DNA from: Clostridia bacterium
Lineage (GTDB): Bacteria; Bacillota; Clostridia; Oscillospirales; CAG-272
Assembly (NCBI GenBank): GCA_900767415.1
Contig: CAAFYZ010000010.1
Span: 1 to 53,407, forward strand
Length of the DNA: 53,407 bases
Direction: 5' to 3'
The first letter of the stretch is position 1; each line of letters starts with the position of its first letter. Both the position numbers and the translations under genes were made by a program. The notes under the pieces were generated by a model that saw nothing but the letters and a program-made list of their open reading frames with translations, was not told the DNA's origin and made no database searches. Below, one piece after another: positions 15,651 to 24,649 of the stretch.

Positions 15651-18600
15651 ATGATGAAAAAGAAGGTTTATGGAGTCCTCTGTCTGCTGTTAAGCATTCT
15701 TCTGCTTTTCGGCGTCCTCTCCCCCTGTATGTCGGCTTTTGCCGCCGGGGTCGGGAGCACCGACGACGGCGGGCGGGCGGTGTACACCGTGAGTGCCCAC
15801 GGCGGCATCCTCCGCGAGGCGGGGAAGAGCACCTCGCTCGGCGATCGGGCAGAGGTCGGTGCCGGCACGGTCCTCGAGATCACCCTCGATGAGACGAAGT
15901 GGAGGGGGCACACCTTCACGCACTGGCAGAGCGCGGACGGCACGCTCGTCCCGGAGAAGACGTTCCGCACGGTCGCCGACCGCCTCGCGGCGTTTTATCC
16001 CGTCTTTTCGGACCTTACGGGCACGTTCGGTGCGTGGGAGGTCTTCTGCCGGGGGACCTATTGTACCGACGGCACGCTGTATGTGCGCTCCGACGATGCG
16101 AGCGGGCTGAAGGAATTCCGCTTCGAGCGCGGCTATCATAAGACTTATACGTATGAGCGGCTGGACGCCGACCGTCATACGGCGCGCTGTGCGGACTGCC
16201 CCGAGACGACGGTGCTGTCTCACTATTTTGACGCGGGGGTCGTTACCACCGCGGCGACCCACGTTGCGGACGGGGTAAAGACCTATACCTGCACGCAGTG
16301 CGGCGAGAAAAAATACGAGAAGATCGAGCGGGAGTCGGGGCACGCCTACGGCGATTTTGAAATCGTCGTCGAGGCAAAGGACGGGCAGGCGGGGATCCGT
16401 CGCCGCGTCTGTGCCTGCGGCGATACGGTCGAAGGATATTATATCAAGGCGGAGTGGCAAAAACTCTATCGCGACCACGCCGTCGTCATGCGGAAGCAGG
16501 ATTACCGCGCCGGGAAGAATCAGGACGAGCGGCACTACAACTATAAGGACGGACAGGGGCGCGACGTCTACGTTTATATCTGGCGGCGCGCGGCGGTCAA
16601 CGACGAGGCGGTCTATACGATCCTGTACGTCGACGATCACTCGGGGACGCCGCAACCGATGTATCTCGACCGCTCCACCGCAAAATACGCGGGCGAATAC
16701 GTGACGGGGCATACCTGGGCACTCCTCGACTATGCGAAGGACGGGGAGGACTATCTCTATAAGATCTCGCACATGGCTCTTTTCGGTGAGGTCGGGCTCG
16801 GGCGGTACGCCTCGCTGACGGACGATGCGTTTTCCCGTTGGGAGAGTTTTTACAACCAGTACAACCGCACCTCGGAGACGTGGTACGAGGACTACGGCTA
16901 TACGAGGAGCGAGACGACCCTGCTCGGCTACGACTGCTGGAAGTATCGGAAGGCGGGGGAAAGTTCGTATTACGACATTTATTATATCGTGACCAAGGAC
17001 GGGAACGTCTGTCTCGAATACTACGCCGGCAACGAACGCTACGGCAACGCGATCCGTTCCGTGCGAAAGATGTATTACGAAGACACCCCGCCCGAAGGGC
17101 TGACCGAGGGGGTCGGAGAGGGCTCTCTCTATGAGTGGAAGAGCACGCACTGCATGGTGAAGAACATCGGCACGAGCGAGGAGAATCTTTCGGATTCGGT
17201 CAATGCCACCTTCACGCCGACCCCGCCGGAACATCCGTCGGGGTATCGCGTGTACGTGAACCATCAGCCGATCTATTCTTCCGCAGAGCAGGTCTATACG
17301 CATCTCGGCTCTTTCCCGTACGATTACCGACACAACTTCAACATCGTGCGCACCCCCTCCGACATACACGCCTACGACAGCGACGGCGGCACCGGCAATC
17401 GGTATGCCATCGAGATAAAGGCGCTGGACGAAGGAAGACCCGAGTACCGTTTTCTCCGTTGGGAAAAATACAATCGGGAGAGCGGGGAGTGGGAGTTCTA
17501 TTCCGAGAACCGGACGGAAAAACTCAACTACCTCGTGCCGAAGACTACCGCGACGGGAGACGTCGTGAAGGACGAAGAGGGGCGGGTCGTCTACGTTGAG
17601 GATCACCGCCTGCAGGATGCGACCTTTCTCCGCGCGGTGTATGAAGAGGTTACCTTCCGCGTGAAGGTGAACGGCGGCTATTACGAGACGTCCACGGGAT
17701 ATTATCAGTGGAGCAACGATAAGAAGTCCGAGGGAGAGGTCGCCTACAACACCATGATCCGCCTGTACGGCGACAGCGATCGGATCCCCGAGGGCAAAGA
17801 GATCGACCGCATCGTCGATACGGCGACGGGAGAGCGCCCAGAGAGTTATGAAATGCGCATCACGGCGGATGCCGAATATACCGTACTCTATAAGACCAAA
17901 GAGATGTACGTGGAGGCGGGCGCAAGGCACGGCGTCGTGAAAAAGGACGGCGAGACCTTCTCGGGCGGGCATTTCCCGCTCGGCACCGAGCTTACGCTCA
18001 CGACCGAGAGTGCGGACGCCGACGCCTATCCGTACTTTATCGGCTGGTGTAAAGTAAAGTACGGAGCGTACGGCGAAGAATATACGGTAATTTCCACGGA
18101 AACTACCTATATGACAACTGTTGTTGACAATTATGACGAAAATCGTATCACTGCGGTCTGGAGTGACGCTCCCGAACTGCCGAAAAAGCAGTGGCACGAT
18201 GTCGGGATCGTCCGCGGATTCGCACGGGCGGACTATGACGGTGTCACCGTCTCCGCTCTGCGCGTCCCGGACAATACGGAGCTGCTCGTCGTCCGCGACC
18301 CGACGGAGAAGACGAAGGTGCGCGAGTGGGTGGCGACCGACGCGGAGCTCGGCACCGAGATCGAGCGGAAGACGGCGAACGACTACGGCACGGTATTCTT
18401 CATCGGTGCCGCCGCATCGGGCGGAGGAAAATATGACGGCAAGGGAAAACCCGGGGCGGGCGGCACGACCTACCCCGCGAAGGTTCTGATCACGGGCAAC
18501 CCCGTCTTTTGCGAAGAGGGGGCGCACGTTTGGGACGACGGCAGAGTGACGAGCGGCGCGACCTATGAGTCGGACGGGGTAAAGACCTATACCTGCACGG

Positions 18601-20774
18601 TCTGCGGTGCCGAGAGAACCGAGGCGATCCCCCGCCTCGAACGCTATTGCGTGCACGCCTGCAAGACCTGCGGCAAATGCACCCGCCCCGCGTCCGACCT
18701 CTCCTGTCGCTACGAGCGGTGCAGCTGTACCGACGCAAAACCGCCCCTCCTGATCGGTCAGGAAGGAGCGGTCGCCGGTGACCTTCGGCTCGTCGTCGCG
18801 GAATTTTCCGACGACAAGACGGAAGATACCCCGTATCTGAACTATATCATGGCGGCGGCGGACGGCTATGAGGTCGAGCGCATCTTCGACCTCTCTCTCG
18901 AAAACGCCGACGGCTCGGAATACACGCTCCCCGCGGGAGAGGACGCGACGGTCACTCTCACGGTAGGGAAGGCAAACGCCGAGGCGGTGCGGGACGGCAG
19001 ACTGTTTCTGATTCACGTCTCCTCCGCAGGCCCCGTCACCTACGGTGTGGGGCACCGCCCGATTACGGCAGACACGGAGGCGGGGACGATCACCTTCACG
19101 ACGGAGAGTTTCTCTCCCTTCCTGCTCGTCGCCAAGCCGACGGAAGACTACGGCAGGAGCGCGCTTTCGGCACTGCCGAACGCCGACGCACTTCTCTTCG
19201 CTTACGACCGCATCGCGGCGGGGATCAAAGAGGGGCGCACGGAGATCACGGTCTACAACGGGACGGATGCCGTCACGGAAGAAGAGATCGGGACCGTCTT
19301 CGACGCCTTCCGCCGTGACCGCACCGAATATTTTGAACTCGACAACTCTTACAGCATGACCAAAAACGAAAGGACCGTCCTGACCCTTTCGCCGACCTAC
19401 CGTCTGTCGGGAGACGCATTGCGGGAGGCGCGCGCCGCCTTCGACCTCGCGGTCGCCAGGATGCTCTCGGGCATCACCTCTTCCATGAGCGAATACGAGA
19501 GGGAAAAACTGCTCCACGACCGCCTGGCGGCGAAGGTTACGTACGACGCCGCGGGAGAGAACGCCCACGACCCGTACGGCGCATTGGTCGAAGGTCGCGC
19601 GGTCTGTGAGGGGTACGCCGAGGCGTTTGCCTACCTGCTCAGAAAGGCGGGGATTTCGGCTTTCGTCGTGACGGGCGCGAGCGTCGATCCCGTCTCGGGC
19701 GCGTCGATCCGACACGCATGGAACCTTGTGCGCATCGACGGAAGGTATTATCACGTCGACCCGACATGGGACGATCAGGGCGAGCGGATCTTCTACGCTT
19801 ATTTCAACAAGAGCACGGCGGCGATCGAAGAAGACCATACCGTCGATGCGACGGCATACGCACTCCCCGCCTGCACGGATGACGCCGCGGATTACTTCAC
19901 CGTAAACGGCGGCAGACTCCCCGCCTTCGACCTCGCGGCGGTGTGCGACCGCCTGCGTGCGGGGCGCGGCGTGGCACGCTTTTACGTCACGGGCGATACG
20001 GAGGCGTTTATCGGCGCGTTCGACGCACGCCTTCGGGAGATCATAGAGACGCTCGGGCTGAGCGGGGAGATTCTCGCGGGCTGTGCCTCTCTCGGCAGAG
20101 AAGTCATTCTCACCGTGAAGAAGGAAGGGCACGATCACGCATGGGACAGCGCGTGGGCGGGAGACGACACGCACCATTTTCACAACTGCACGGAAGAGGG
20201 ATGCGACATCACGAAGGACGAAGACAAGGACGCCTACGGCGCGCATACCTTCGTATGGAAGACCGACAGGGAGGCGAGCGTGACCGAGGCGGGAGAAAAG
20301 CACGAAGAGTGCACCGTCTGCGGGTACAAAAGAGCCGCCGTCCGGACGGAAAAACTGCCGCCCTCCGTCACGGAGGGGAAGGACGGGACGTGGACGAAGG
20401 GGAGCGACGGGTCGCTGACCTTCCGCTCGGACGCGGCATTTGCCGATTTTATCGCGGTGCTGGTCGACGGAGAGACGCTTGACGCCGGGCAGTACGAAAA
20501 GAGCGAGGGGAGCATCCTCATCCGACTGAAAGCAGAGTACCTCGCGACCCTCGCCGAAGGGGCGCATACCCTGACGATCCGTTCGTCGGGAGGCGATGCC
20601 ACCGCCTCCTTCCGCATTGCCGGCACGGGAGAACCCGAGCCGCCGACCCCCGACGGTCCGTGCGTGCGGGAGGACATCGGGACACTCGGTATCTGGATCG
20701 CCGTCGCGGCGGGCGTTTTGATTGCGGGCGCGGTGATCTGCGTCTTCCTTCTCCGCAGGAAAAAGAAATCCTGA
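15651..20774 (+). CDS. Giant membrane-anchored surface protein with transglutaminase-like domain
   Basis: A 1707-residue protein with a signal peptide (about 1-30), InlB-type repeat modules (for example TFTHWQS, YRFLRWEK, PYFIGWCK) and repeated cysteine-pair modules (YTCTQCGEKKYE, YTCTVCGAERTE, ECTVCGYKR). A transglutaminase-like/protease domain at about 1260-1400 has an apparently complete triad Cys1319 (AVCEGYA), His1355 (RHAWN) and Asp1370 (VDPTWDD). A C-terminal membrane helix (about 1678-1702) is followed by RRKKKS. No LPxTG sorting motif is present, so it is anchored by the helix. ATG at 15651 follows AAAGGAG. It may crosslink or process wall peptides or partner proteins; the repeat lipoprotein encoded just upstream is a likely partner (inference). 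Confidence 0.85.
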   Translation: MMKKKVYGVLCLLLSILLLFGVLSPCMSAFAAGVGSTDDGGRAVYTVSAHGGILREAGKSTSLGDRAEVGAGTVLEITLDETKWRGHTFTHWQSADGTLVPEKTFRTVADRLAAFYPVFSDLTGTFGAWEVFCRGTYCTDGTLYVRSDDASGLKEFRFERGYHKTYTYERLDADRHTARCADCPETTVLSHYFDAGVVTTAATHVADGVKTYTCTQCGEKKYEKIERESGHAYGDFEIVVEAKDGQAGIRRRVCACGDTVEGYYIKAEWQKLYRDHAVVMRKQDYRAGKNQDERHYNYKDGQGRDVYVYIWRRAAVNDEAVYTILYVDDHSGTPQPMYLDRSTAKYAGEYVTGHTWALLDYAKDGEDYLYKISHMALFGEVGLGRYASLTDDAFSRWESFYNQYNRTSETWYEDYGYTRSETTLLGYDCWKYRKAGESSYYDIYYIVTKDGNVCLEYYAGNERYGNAIRSVRKMYYEDTPPEGLTEGVGEGSLYEWKSTHCMVKNIGTSEENLSDSVNATFTPTPPEHPSGYRVYVNHQPIYSSAEQVYTHLGSFPYDYRHNFNIVRTPSDIHAYDSDGGTGNRYAIEIKALDEGRPEYRFLRWEKYNRESGEWEFYSENRTEKLNYLVPKTTATGDVVKDEEGRVVYVEDHRLQDATFLRAVYEEVTFRVKVNGGYYETSTGYYQWSNDKKSEGEVAYNTMIRLYGDSDRIPEGKEIDRIVDTATGERPESYEMRITADAEYTVLYKTKEMYVEAGARHGVVKKDGETFSGGHFPLGTELTLTTESADADAYPYFIGWCKVKYGAYGEEYTVISTETTYMTTVVDNYDENRITAVWSDAPELPKKQWHDVGIVRGFARADYDGVTVSALRVPDNTELLVVRDPTEKTKVREWVATDAELGTEIERKTANDYGTVFFIGAAASGGGKYDGKGKPGAGGTTYPAKVLITGNPVFCEEGAHVWDDGRVTSGATYESDGVKTYTCTVCGAERTEAIPRLERYCVHACKTCGKCTRPASDLSCRYERCSCTDAKPPLLIGQEGAVAGDLRLVVAEFSDDKTEDTPYLNYIMAAADGYEVERIFDLSLENADGSEYTLPAGEDATVTLTVGKANAEAVRDGRLFLIHVSSAGPVTYGVGHRPITADTEAGTITFTTESFSPFLLVAKPTEDYGRSALSALPNADALLFAYDRIAAGIKEGRTEITVYNGTDAVTEEEIGTVFDAFRRDRTEYFELDNSYSMTKNERTVLTLSPTYRLSGDALREARAAFDLAVARMLSGITSSMSEYEREKLLHDRLAAKVTYDAAGENAHDPYGALVEGRAVCEGYAEAFAYLLRKAGISAFVVTGASVDPVSGASIRHAWNLVRIDGRYYHVDPTWDDQGERIFYAYFNKSTAAIEEDHTVDATAYALPACTDDAADYFTVNGGRLPAFDLAAVCDRLRAGRGVARFYVTGDTEAFIGAFDARLREIIETLGLSGEILAGCASLGREVILTVKKEGHDHAWDSAWAGDDTHHFHNCTEEGCDITKDEDKDAYGAHTFVWKTDREASVTEAGEKHEECTVCGYKRAAVRTEKLPPSVTEGKDGTWTKGSDGSLTFRSDAAFADFIAVLVDGETLDAGQYEKSEGSILIRLKAEYLATLAEGAHTLTIRSSGGDATASFRIAGTGEPEPPTPDGPCVREDIGTLGIWIAVAAGVLIAGAVICVFLLRRKKKS

Positions 20775-20789
20775 AAAACAAAAAAGCGA

Positions 20790-20825
20790 CGGGGACTGCC
20801 TTGGGATCAGGCAGTCCCCGTTTTC
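20790..20825. terminator. Bidirectional terminator between convergent genes
   Basis: A perfect 12-bp stem (CGGGGACTGCCT/AGGCAGTCCCCG) with a 7-nt loop, a TTTTC tail on the plus strand and an A-rich left flank (T-rich on the minus strand). Confidence 0.85.
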
Positions 20826-20849
20826 GTGCAATCTCCGCTTTCGGTCGGG

Positions 20850-21824
20850 TCAGTTCTGCATCTCGATCTGCTCGCCGAGGATCGGCTCGTAGGCGATCAG
20901 CGTGTCGCCGTCCAGATCCTCTTTGTGCATATCCACGCCCGTGATCCGATGGTTGTCGTACGTGTTGTAGTAGTAGATTCCTTTGTCGGTATTACAGCAG
21001 GATGTGTAGAGAGTGACCTCGTACGCCCCGTTTTCCAGACGGCAGCAGCCGCGCGGCTGATCCACACTGCCGAGGATGTGGAAGAACTGGCTGACGCTCT
21101 CTTTTTCCGATTCTCCCGAGAGAGAGTTCATTTTTACAAAAGCCACGCGGACGAATCGGGATTGCGAGGACAGGTCGCCCGGCAGTCCCATGCCGCCCAT
21201 GCCGCGGCTGTACGATGTCAGCGGCAGCCCTTCGGCAAAGGTGCTTTCGCGGTCGTTTGCCGAGAGGTGGCGAAAGTCGTTCAGGCGGAACATCTGATAG
21301 GGGAAGGGGGGATTGTTGGTCAGCACGCCGACCGGGTTGTCGTAAATGTTCAGTCCGTCCGCCGTCGATTCCACGGTGATGCACGCCGTCCTGTCCGCAA
21401 TGAGCCAATGCAGTTTGGCGAGCGGCAGATCGTCGGCGAAGGGCGTGTCGGTCAGATTCAGCCGACGGAGTGCCTCCCGCGCCTCTCCGACGGTGGCGCA
21501 CGTGCCGAGAAGCCACGGGATCAGCTCGAACTGGGCGATGTTGCATTTTCCTTCCGCGGGCTTATTGTATCGGGCGTTCCCCACAAAATTCAGTCCCGCG
21601 ATCCCCAGCCCCCGCTCGTTGACCGCGTCGTAATATAGGGGATAGTCCTGCATGACGCACGCCATGCCGATCATGGCGTAGTGGCTTGAGAGCCGCTCGC
21701 CGCATCGCAGGTCGAAAACGTAATTTCTCGGTGTAATCACGATCCGATCCCCGTAGGAAAACTCATAATCCAGCGTTCTCCCGAAATAAAAATCCTTTGT
21801 CCGATAGGTTGCGGCAGTGCACAT
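20850..21824 (-). CDS. bsh: Bile salt hydrolase / choloylglycine hydrolase family
   Basis: A 324-residue N-terminal-nucleophile hydrolase that cleaves the amide bond of conjugated bile acids (or related N-acyl amides, such as penicillin V). Met1 is removed to expose Cys2. Conserved positions are visible: Arg16 and Asp19 (FGRTLDYEFSYG), Asn79 (GLNF), Asn170/171 (TNNPPF) and Arg223 (GLPGDLSSQSRFVRVAF). The last segment is especially close to known bile salt hydrolases. Start at 21824 is chosen because Cys2 must follow the initiator and AAAGGAG precedes it. It is a single gene with its own promoter. Cytoplasmic: no signal peptide. It suggests life in an animal gut. Confidence 0.92.
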   Translation of the reverse strand: MCTAATYRTKDFYFGRTLDYEFSYGDRIVITPRNYVFDLRCGERLSSHYAMIGMACVMQDYPLYYDAVNERGLGIAGLNFVGNARYNKPAEGKCNIAQFELIPWLLGTCATVGEAREALRRLNLTDTPFADDLPLAKLHWLIADRTACITVESTADGLNIYDNPVGVLTNNPPFPYQMFRLNDFRHLSANDRESTFAEGLPLTSYSRGMGGMGLPGDLSSQSRFVRVAFVKMNSLSGESEKESVSQFFHILGSVDQPRGCCRLENGAYEVTLYTSCCNTDKGIYYYNTYDNHRITGVDMHKEDLDGDTLIAYEPILGEQIEMQN

Positions 21825-21915
21825 ATCGTTTTGCTCCTTTTTCGTTTTTGTGCGGATTTTCTCTTTTTGCTTGTTTTTTCGTCTTTGCGGGCGATATATA
21901 GAAGGGGATATATCC

Positions 21916-21944
21916 ATTGTAGCATAAAAACGAAGGGGTTTCAA
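21916..21944 (-). promoter_or_regulatory. Promoter of the bile salt hydrolase gene
   Basis: On the minus strand TTGAAA (21944-21939), 17-nt spacer, TACAAT (21921-21916). Confidence 0.65.
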
Positions 21945-21999
21945 CCTTTCGTCGTGAAAAATAAAAACCGCTCGTCGGACAAAAAGCGCATAAAAAGTC

Positions 22000-22043
22000 T
22001 TGACAAAGCTCTCATTTTCGACTATAATATAGTCATACTATAT
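22000..22043 (+). promoter_or_regulatory. Consensus promoter with palindromic operator-like site
   Basis: TTGACA (22000-22005), exactly 17 nt, TATAAT (22023-22028). A 17-bp palindrome ATATAGT-CAT-ACTATAT (22027-22043) begins at the -10 box and covers the start site, a classic repressor position. The gene begins at 22067. Confidence 0.8.
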
Positions 22044-22066
22044 ATTAGTCGTATTCGGAGGTGCGT

Positions 22067-23323
22067 ATGTTTATAAGAAGAAGCATAACCGATGTTTTGA
22101 TGCGGCGGGCAAAGAACAGCAGATGCTTATTGCTCACAGGACCGAGACAGGTCGGAAAATCCACCTTATTGAAGAAGATTTATCCCGAAGTCAAATATTA
22201 TACGTTCGATGATCGGGTTTTGTTGACATCCGCAACAGAGGACCCGAAACTCTTTTTGAAAAATATACCCAAGCCCTCGATTCTCGATGAGGTGCAATAT
22301 GCAAAAGACCTTTTCCCGTATATCAAAATCGAATGTGACAAAGACGAAAGATACGAAAACTATTATCTGACCGGATCGCAACAGATGAAACTGATGGCGA
22401 AAGCCAAAGAATCGCTCGCCGGCAGAGTCAGTATTCTTGAGCTTCAGGGCTTGTCCATGCGGGAGATCCACGGCATCGGGTTCAATCGTCACTTCGTTCC
22501 GACCGATGAATATATCGCCGCGCGCGAGCAGGAACTCAGGCCATACGAGAACATCTGGCAGATCATTCACCGCGGCTCATACCCCGAGCTGTATGTTACC
22601 GAACGGGAGTGGGTGGACTTCTATTCTTCCTATGTGCGCACCTATCTCGAAAGAGACATCCGGGATGAGATCGAAATCCGGGACGAGATCACCTTTACAA
22701 GATTTCTGACGGCTGTCGCCGCAAGAACCGGACAGCTTTTGAATTACGCCAATATTTCGGAAGAGGTCGGTGTCACACAGGCGACGATCAAAAACTGGGT
22801 TTCCGTTCTTGAAAAAACGGGAATCGTATATCTCCTTGAACCGTACTATTCGAGTCATCTGACCAGAGCCATCAAGACGCCGAAGATCTATTTCCGCGAC
22901 ACGGGGCTTGCGTGTTACCTCTCCCGCTGGAACAATTACGAGGCGCTGGAAAGCAGCGCAGTGGCGGGAAATATGTTTGAGACTTTCGTGGTCAACGAAA
23001 TCATCAAATCATTTATCAATGAAGGGCTGGAATATCAATTCAGCGTTTTCTATTATCGCGGAAAGGACAAAAAGAAAGTCAGGCAAAACGGCGAGACAAC
23101 GGAAACGGAGAATGAGATCGACTTCATTATTGAAGAGAACGGAGTTCTCTATCCGATTGAGATCAAAAAAAGTGCCAAACCCACAAAGAGCATGGCGGAT
23201 GCCTTCTGCGTACTTGACAAGGATGTCGACAAGCAACGCGGGCTTGGCGTTATTCTGTGTCTGTATGATGAAAAACTGTATCTGAAAGAGGATCTTGTTG
23301 TCCTGCCGATCGAGTACCTGTAG
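22067..23323 (+). CDS. AAA_14/DUF4143 ATPase
   Basis: A 418-residue ATPase with Walker A GPRQVGKST (25-33), Walker B SILDEVQYA (71-79), a sensor segment YYLTGSQQ, a DUF4143 region (about 185-345) with a winged-helix-like part, and a C-terminal EIDFIIEENGVLYPIEIKKS stretch that looks like a PD-(D/E)xK nuclease core (D, E-x-K). The ATG at 22067 is preferred over the GTG at 22061 because GGAGG lies 5 nt upstream. The family is widespread, often horizontally mobile, and of unclear function. It stands alone with its own promoter, terminator and putative operator, next to a tRNA gene, and is more AT-rich than its neighbours. Confidence 0.88.
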   Translation: MFIRRSITDVLMRRAKNSRCLLLTGPRQVGKSTLLKKIYPEVKYYTFDDRVLLTSATEDPKLFLKNIPKPSILDEVQYAKDLFPYIKIECDKDERYENYYLTGSQQMKLMAKAKESLAGRVSILELQGLSMREIHGIGFNRHFVPTDEYIAAREQELRPYENIWQIIHRGSYPELYVTEREWVDFYSSYVRTYLERDIRDEIEIRDEITFTRFLTAVAARTGQLLNYANISEEVGVTQATIKNWVSVLEKTGIVYLLEPYYSSHLTRAIKTPKIYFRDTGLACYLSRWNNYEALESSAVAGNMFETFVVNEIIKSFINEGLEYQFSVFYYRGKDKKKVRQNGETTETENEIDFIIEENGVLYPIEIKKSAKPTKSMADAFCVLDKDVDKQRGLGVILCLYDEKLYLKEDLVVLPIEYL

Positions 23324-23373
23324 TCGAATATCACTGCGTAGAAATATCACTCGCCGCAAGGCGAATATAACTG

Positions 23374-23405
23374 AAAAGTCCGTTTGCGTAAGCAAACGGA
23401 CTTTT
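23374..23405 (+). terminator. Terminator of the ATPase gene
   Basis: A perfect 14-bp stem, AAAAGTCCGTTTGC (23374-23387) with GCAAACGGACTTTT (23392-23405), loop GTAA. Confidence 0.85.
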
Positions 23406-23406
23406 C

Positions 23407-23590
23407 ATGGCTACGGAACCGGGATTTCTCGCCTGCGGGCGAGCCATTCCGCGGCTCTGACAGGTCTCGCTGCGGCTCGGTCACGCTCGGGCTCTGACAG
23501 CACACCGTGCTGTCATTCACTCCCCTCGCGCCGCTTCGCTACGCAGGGCTGTCATTCAGTACCGCTCCCCTTCAAATCCGCTTCCTTAAA
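23407..23590. repeat. tRNA-3'-end-like fragment plus hairpin-rich tandem repeats
   Basis: 23407-23427 matches the 3' end of the neighbouring tRNA-Gln, including CCA, at about 19 of 21 positions and in the same orientation. The following 160 nt contain GCTCTGACAG twice (about 23453 and 23492), GCTGTCATTCA twice (about 23509 and 23549), the hairpin GACAGCAC-ACC-GTGCTGTC and the hairpin CTCGCCTGCGGGCGAG. No gene is present. It looks like remains of a duplicated tRNA end or a small intergenic repeat element. Confidence 0.55.
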
Positions 23591-23591
23591 C

Positions 23592-23622
23592 ATAAAGAAA
23601 AAGAGCATCCGATGATGCTCTT
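23592..23622 (-). terminator. Terminator downstream of tRNA-Gln
   Basis: Stem AAGAGCATC (23601-23609)/GATGCTCTT (23614-23622), loop CGAT, T-rich tail on the minus strand. Confidence 0.8.
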
Positions 23623-23629
23623 TTCTTTA

Positions 23630-23703
23630 TGGCTGCGGAACCAGGATTTGAACCCAGACGAACAGAGTCAGAGTCTGCTGTGCTACCATTACACAATTCC
23701 GCA
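23630..23703 (-). tRNA. tRNA-Gln (anticodon CTG)
   Basis: Read on the minus strand: acceptor TGCGGAA/TTCCGCA, D arm GTAATGGTAGCAC, anticodon loop CTCTGAC (anticodon CTG), T loop TTCAAAT, discriminator G and encoded CCA (23632-23630). 71 nt without CCA, a normal glutamine tRNA. Confidence 0.93.
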
Positions 23704-23911
23704 ATATTTTTAACGCAGTCTATTGTATCATAAATGCGTCGGTTTGTCAATAGGGAAAAGCGAAAAAAATCAAAAAGTCGGAAAAATAGAAAGAAACGCA
23801 CGGAGAAAAACAACAGAACGTCCCGGCGTCGTTCGGCGAAAGATATACGCGGGCATTTTTTCGTATGCACGGGTGTCTTTTGCCGCGGAGCGATTTTGAT
23901 TTTTTTGCCAT

Positions 23912-24559
23912 TCAGAACGCGGCGAGGTACGCCGAGAGTGCGAAGAGAAATTCCGCGGCGTAGTAGGTCGTCATGGCGGCGGCTTCCGAACGCTTTGAGG
24001 AAGAGAGGAAGACGTTCTTCGCGACGAGGAGATCGGAAGCGTAGAAGAGGAGCGCGCCTGCCGTGATCGACAGGGCGGACGTCCCCGCCGTGAAGGCGAG
24101 AGGGAAGCCGAGCGCGAACATTGCCGACAGCACCGCGACGTACAGAAGGCAGAGGGGGAGCAGTTTCCCGATCTTGTCAAAGTGCGGGCGGAAAAGAAGG
24201 AGAGCGCCGCCCGCCGCGAGGACGAACAGAGCAAGCGTGAAGGGAAGAGAGACGGGCGCGCGCAGAAGAAACGCCGCGATAAAGCATCCGTGCGCCGCCA
24301 TAAAAGCGACGGCACCCGCCCCGAGGAAAAAGTGAATCACGGCGTCCGAAACCGCCGAGATCACCACCCCGAGAAAAATCGGAAGACAGAAGGTGTCCTG
24401 CGCCCCGAAAAAGGACGCGCCGGCGAGCATTGCCGCCGTCAGCGTCGCCGCCGTCTTCCAGAGGACGGCGCGGTTTCGCTCTCCGTTCTCCCAGAGAAAG
24501 AGCGGATTAAAGAGAAAAAAGATTAACACGAACGCGACGGCAGGAAGAAGATATGACAT
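23912..24559 (-). CDS. YhhN family membrane protein (lysoplasmalogenase-like)
   Basis: A 215-residue protein with about seven to eight membrane helices. Features of the YhhN/TMEM86 family are visible: a mid-protein SAVSDAVIHFFLG segment, AHGCFIAAFL, and a late FYASDLLVAKNVFL followed by YYAAEFLFALSA. Eukaryotic members hydrolyse the vinyl-ether bond of lysoplasmalogens; anaerobic Clostridia can make plasmalogens, so a lipid role is plausible but unproven. Start at 24559 is chosen because AAAGGAGGAATAT precedes that ATG; the frame is open 7 codons further. Confidence 0.75.
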   Translation of the reverse strand: MSYLLPAVAFVLIFFLFNPLFLWENGERNRAVLWKTAATLTAAMLAGASFFGAQDTFCLPIFLGVVISAVSDAVIHFFLGAGAVAFMAAHGCFIAAFLLRAPVSLPFTLALFVLAAGGALLLFRPHFDKIGKLLPLCLLYVAVLSAMFALGFPLAFTAGTSALSITAGALLFYASDLLVAKNVFLSSSKRSEAAAMTTYYAAEFLFALSAYLAAF

Positions 24560-24649
24560 ATATTCCTCCTTTTTTGACAAGAATTGTTTTCATTTTCGCG
24601 CTTTTGCGGGCAAAAACGCGACCTTTTCGGGTTCGGAGCGTTCTTCTTT

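Noticed and set aside
20680..20774. LPxTG sorting signal at the end of the giant surface protein
   Set aside because: No LPxTG or close variant precedes the C-terminal helix; only a membrane helix and basic tail are present.
15690..20831. Very long minus-strand open frame (1713 codons) opposite the transglutaminase-like gene
   Set aside because: Arg/Val/Asp-rich shadow of a GC-rich gene; no signal peptide, no domain and no ribosome site. The plus-strand protein has clear domains.
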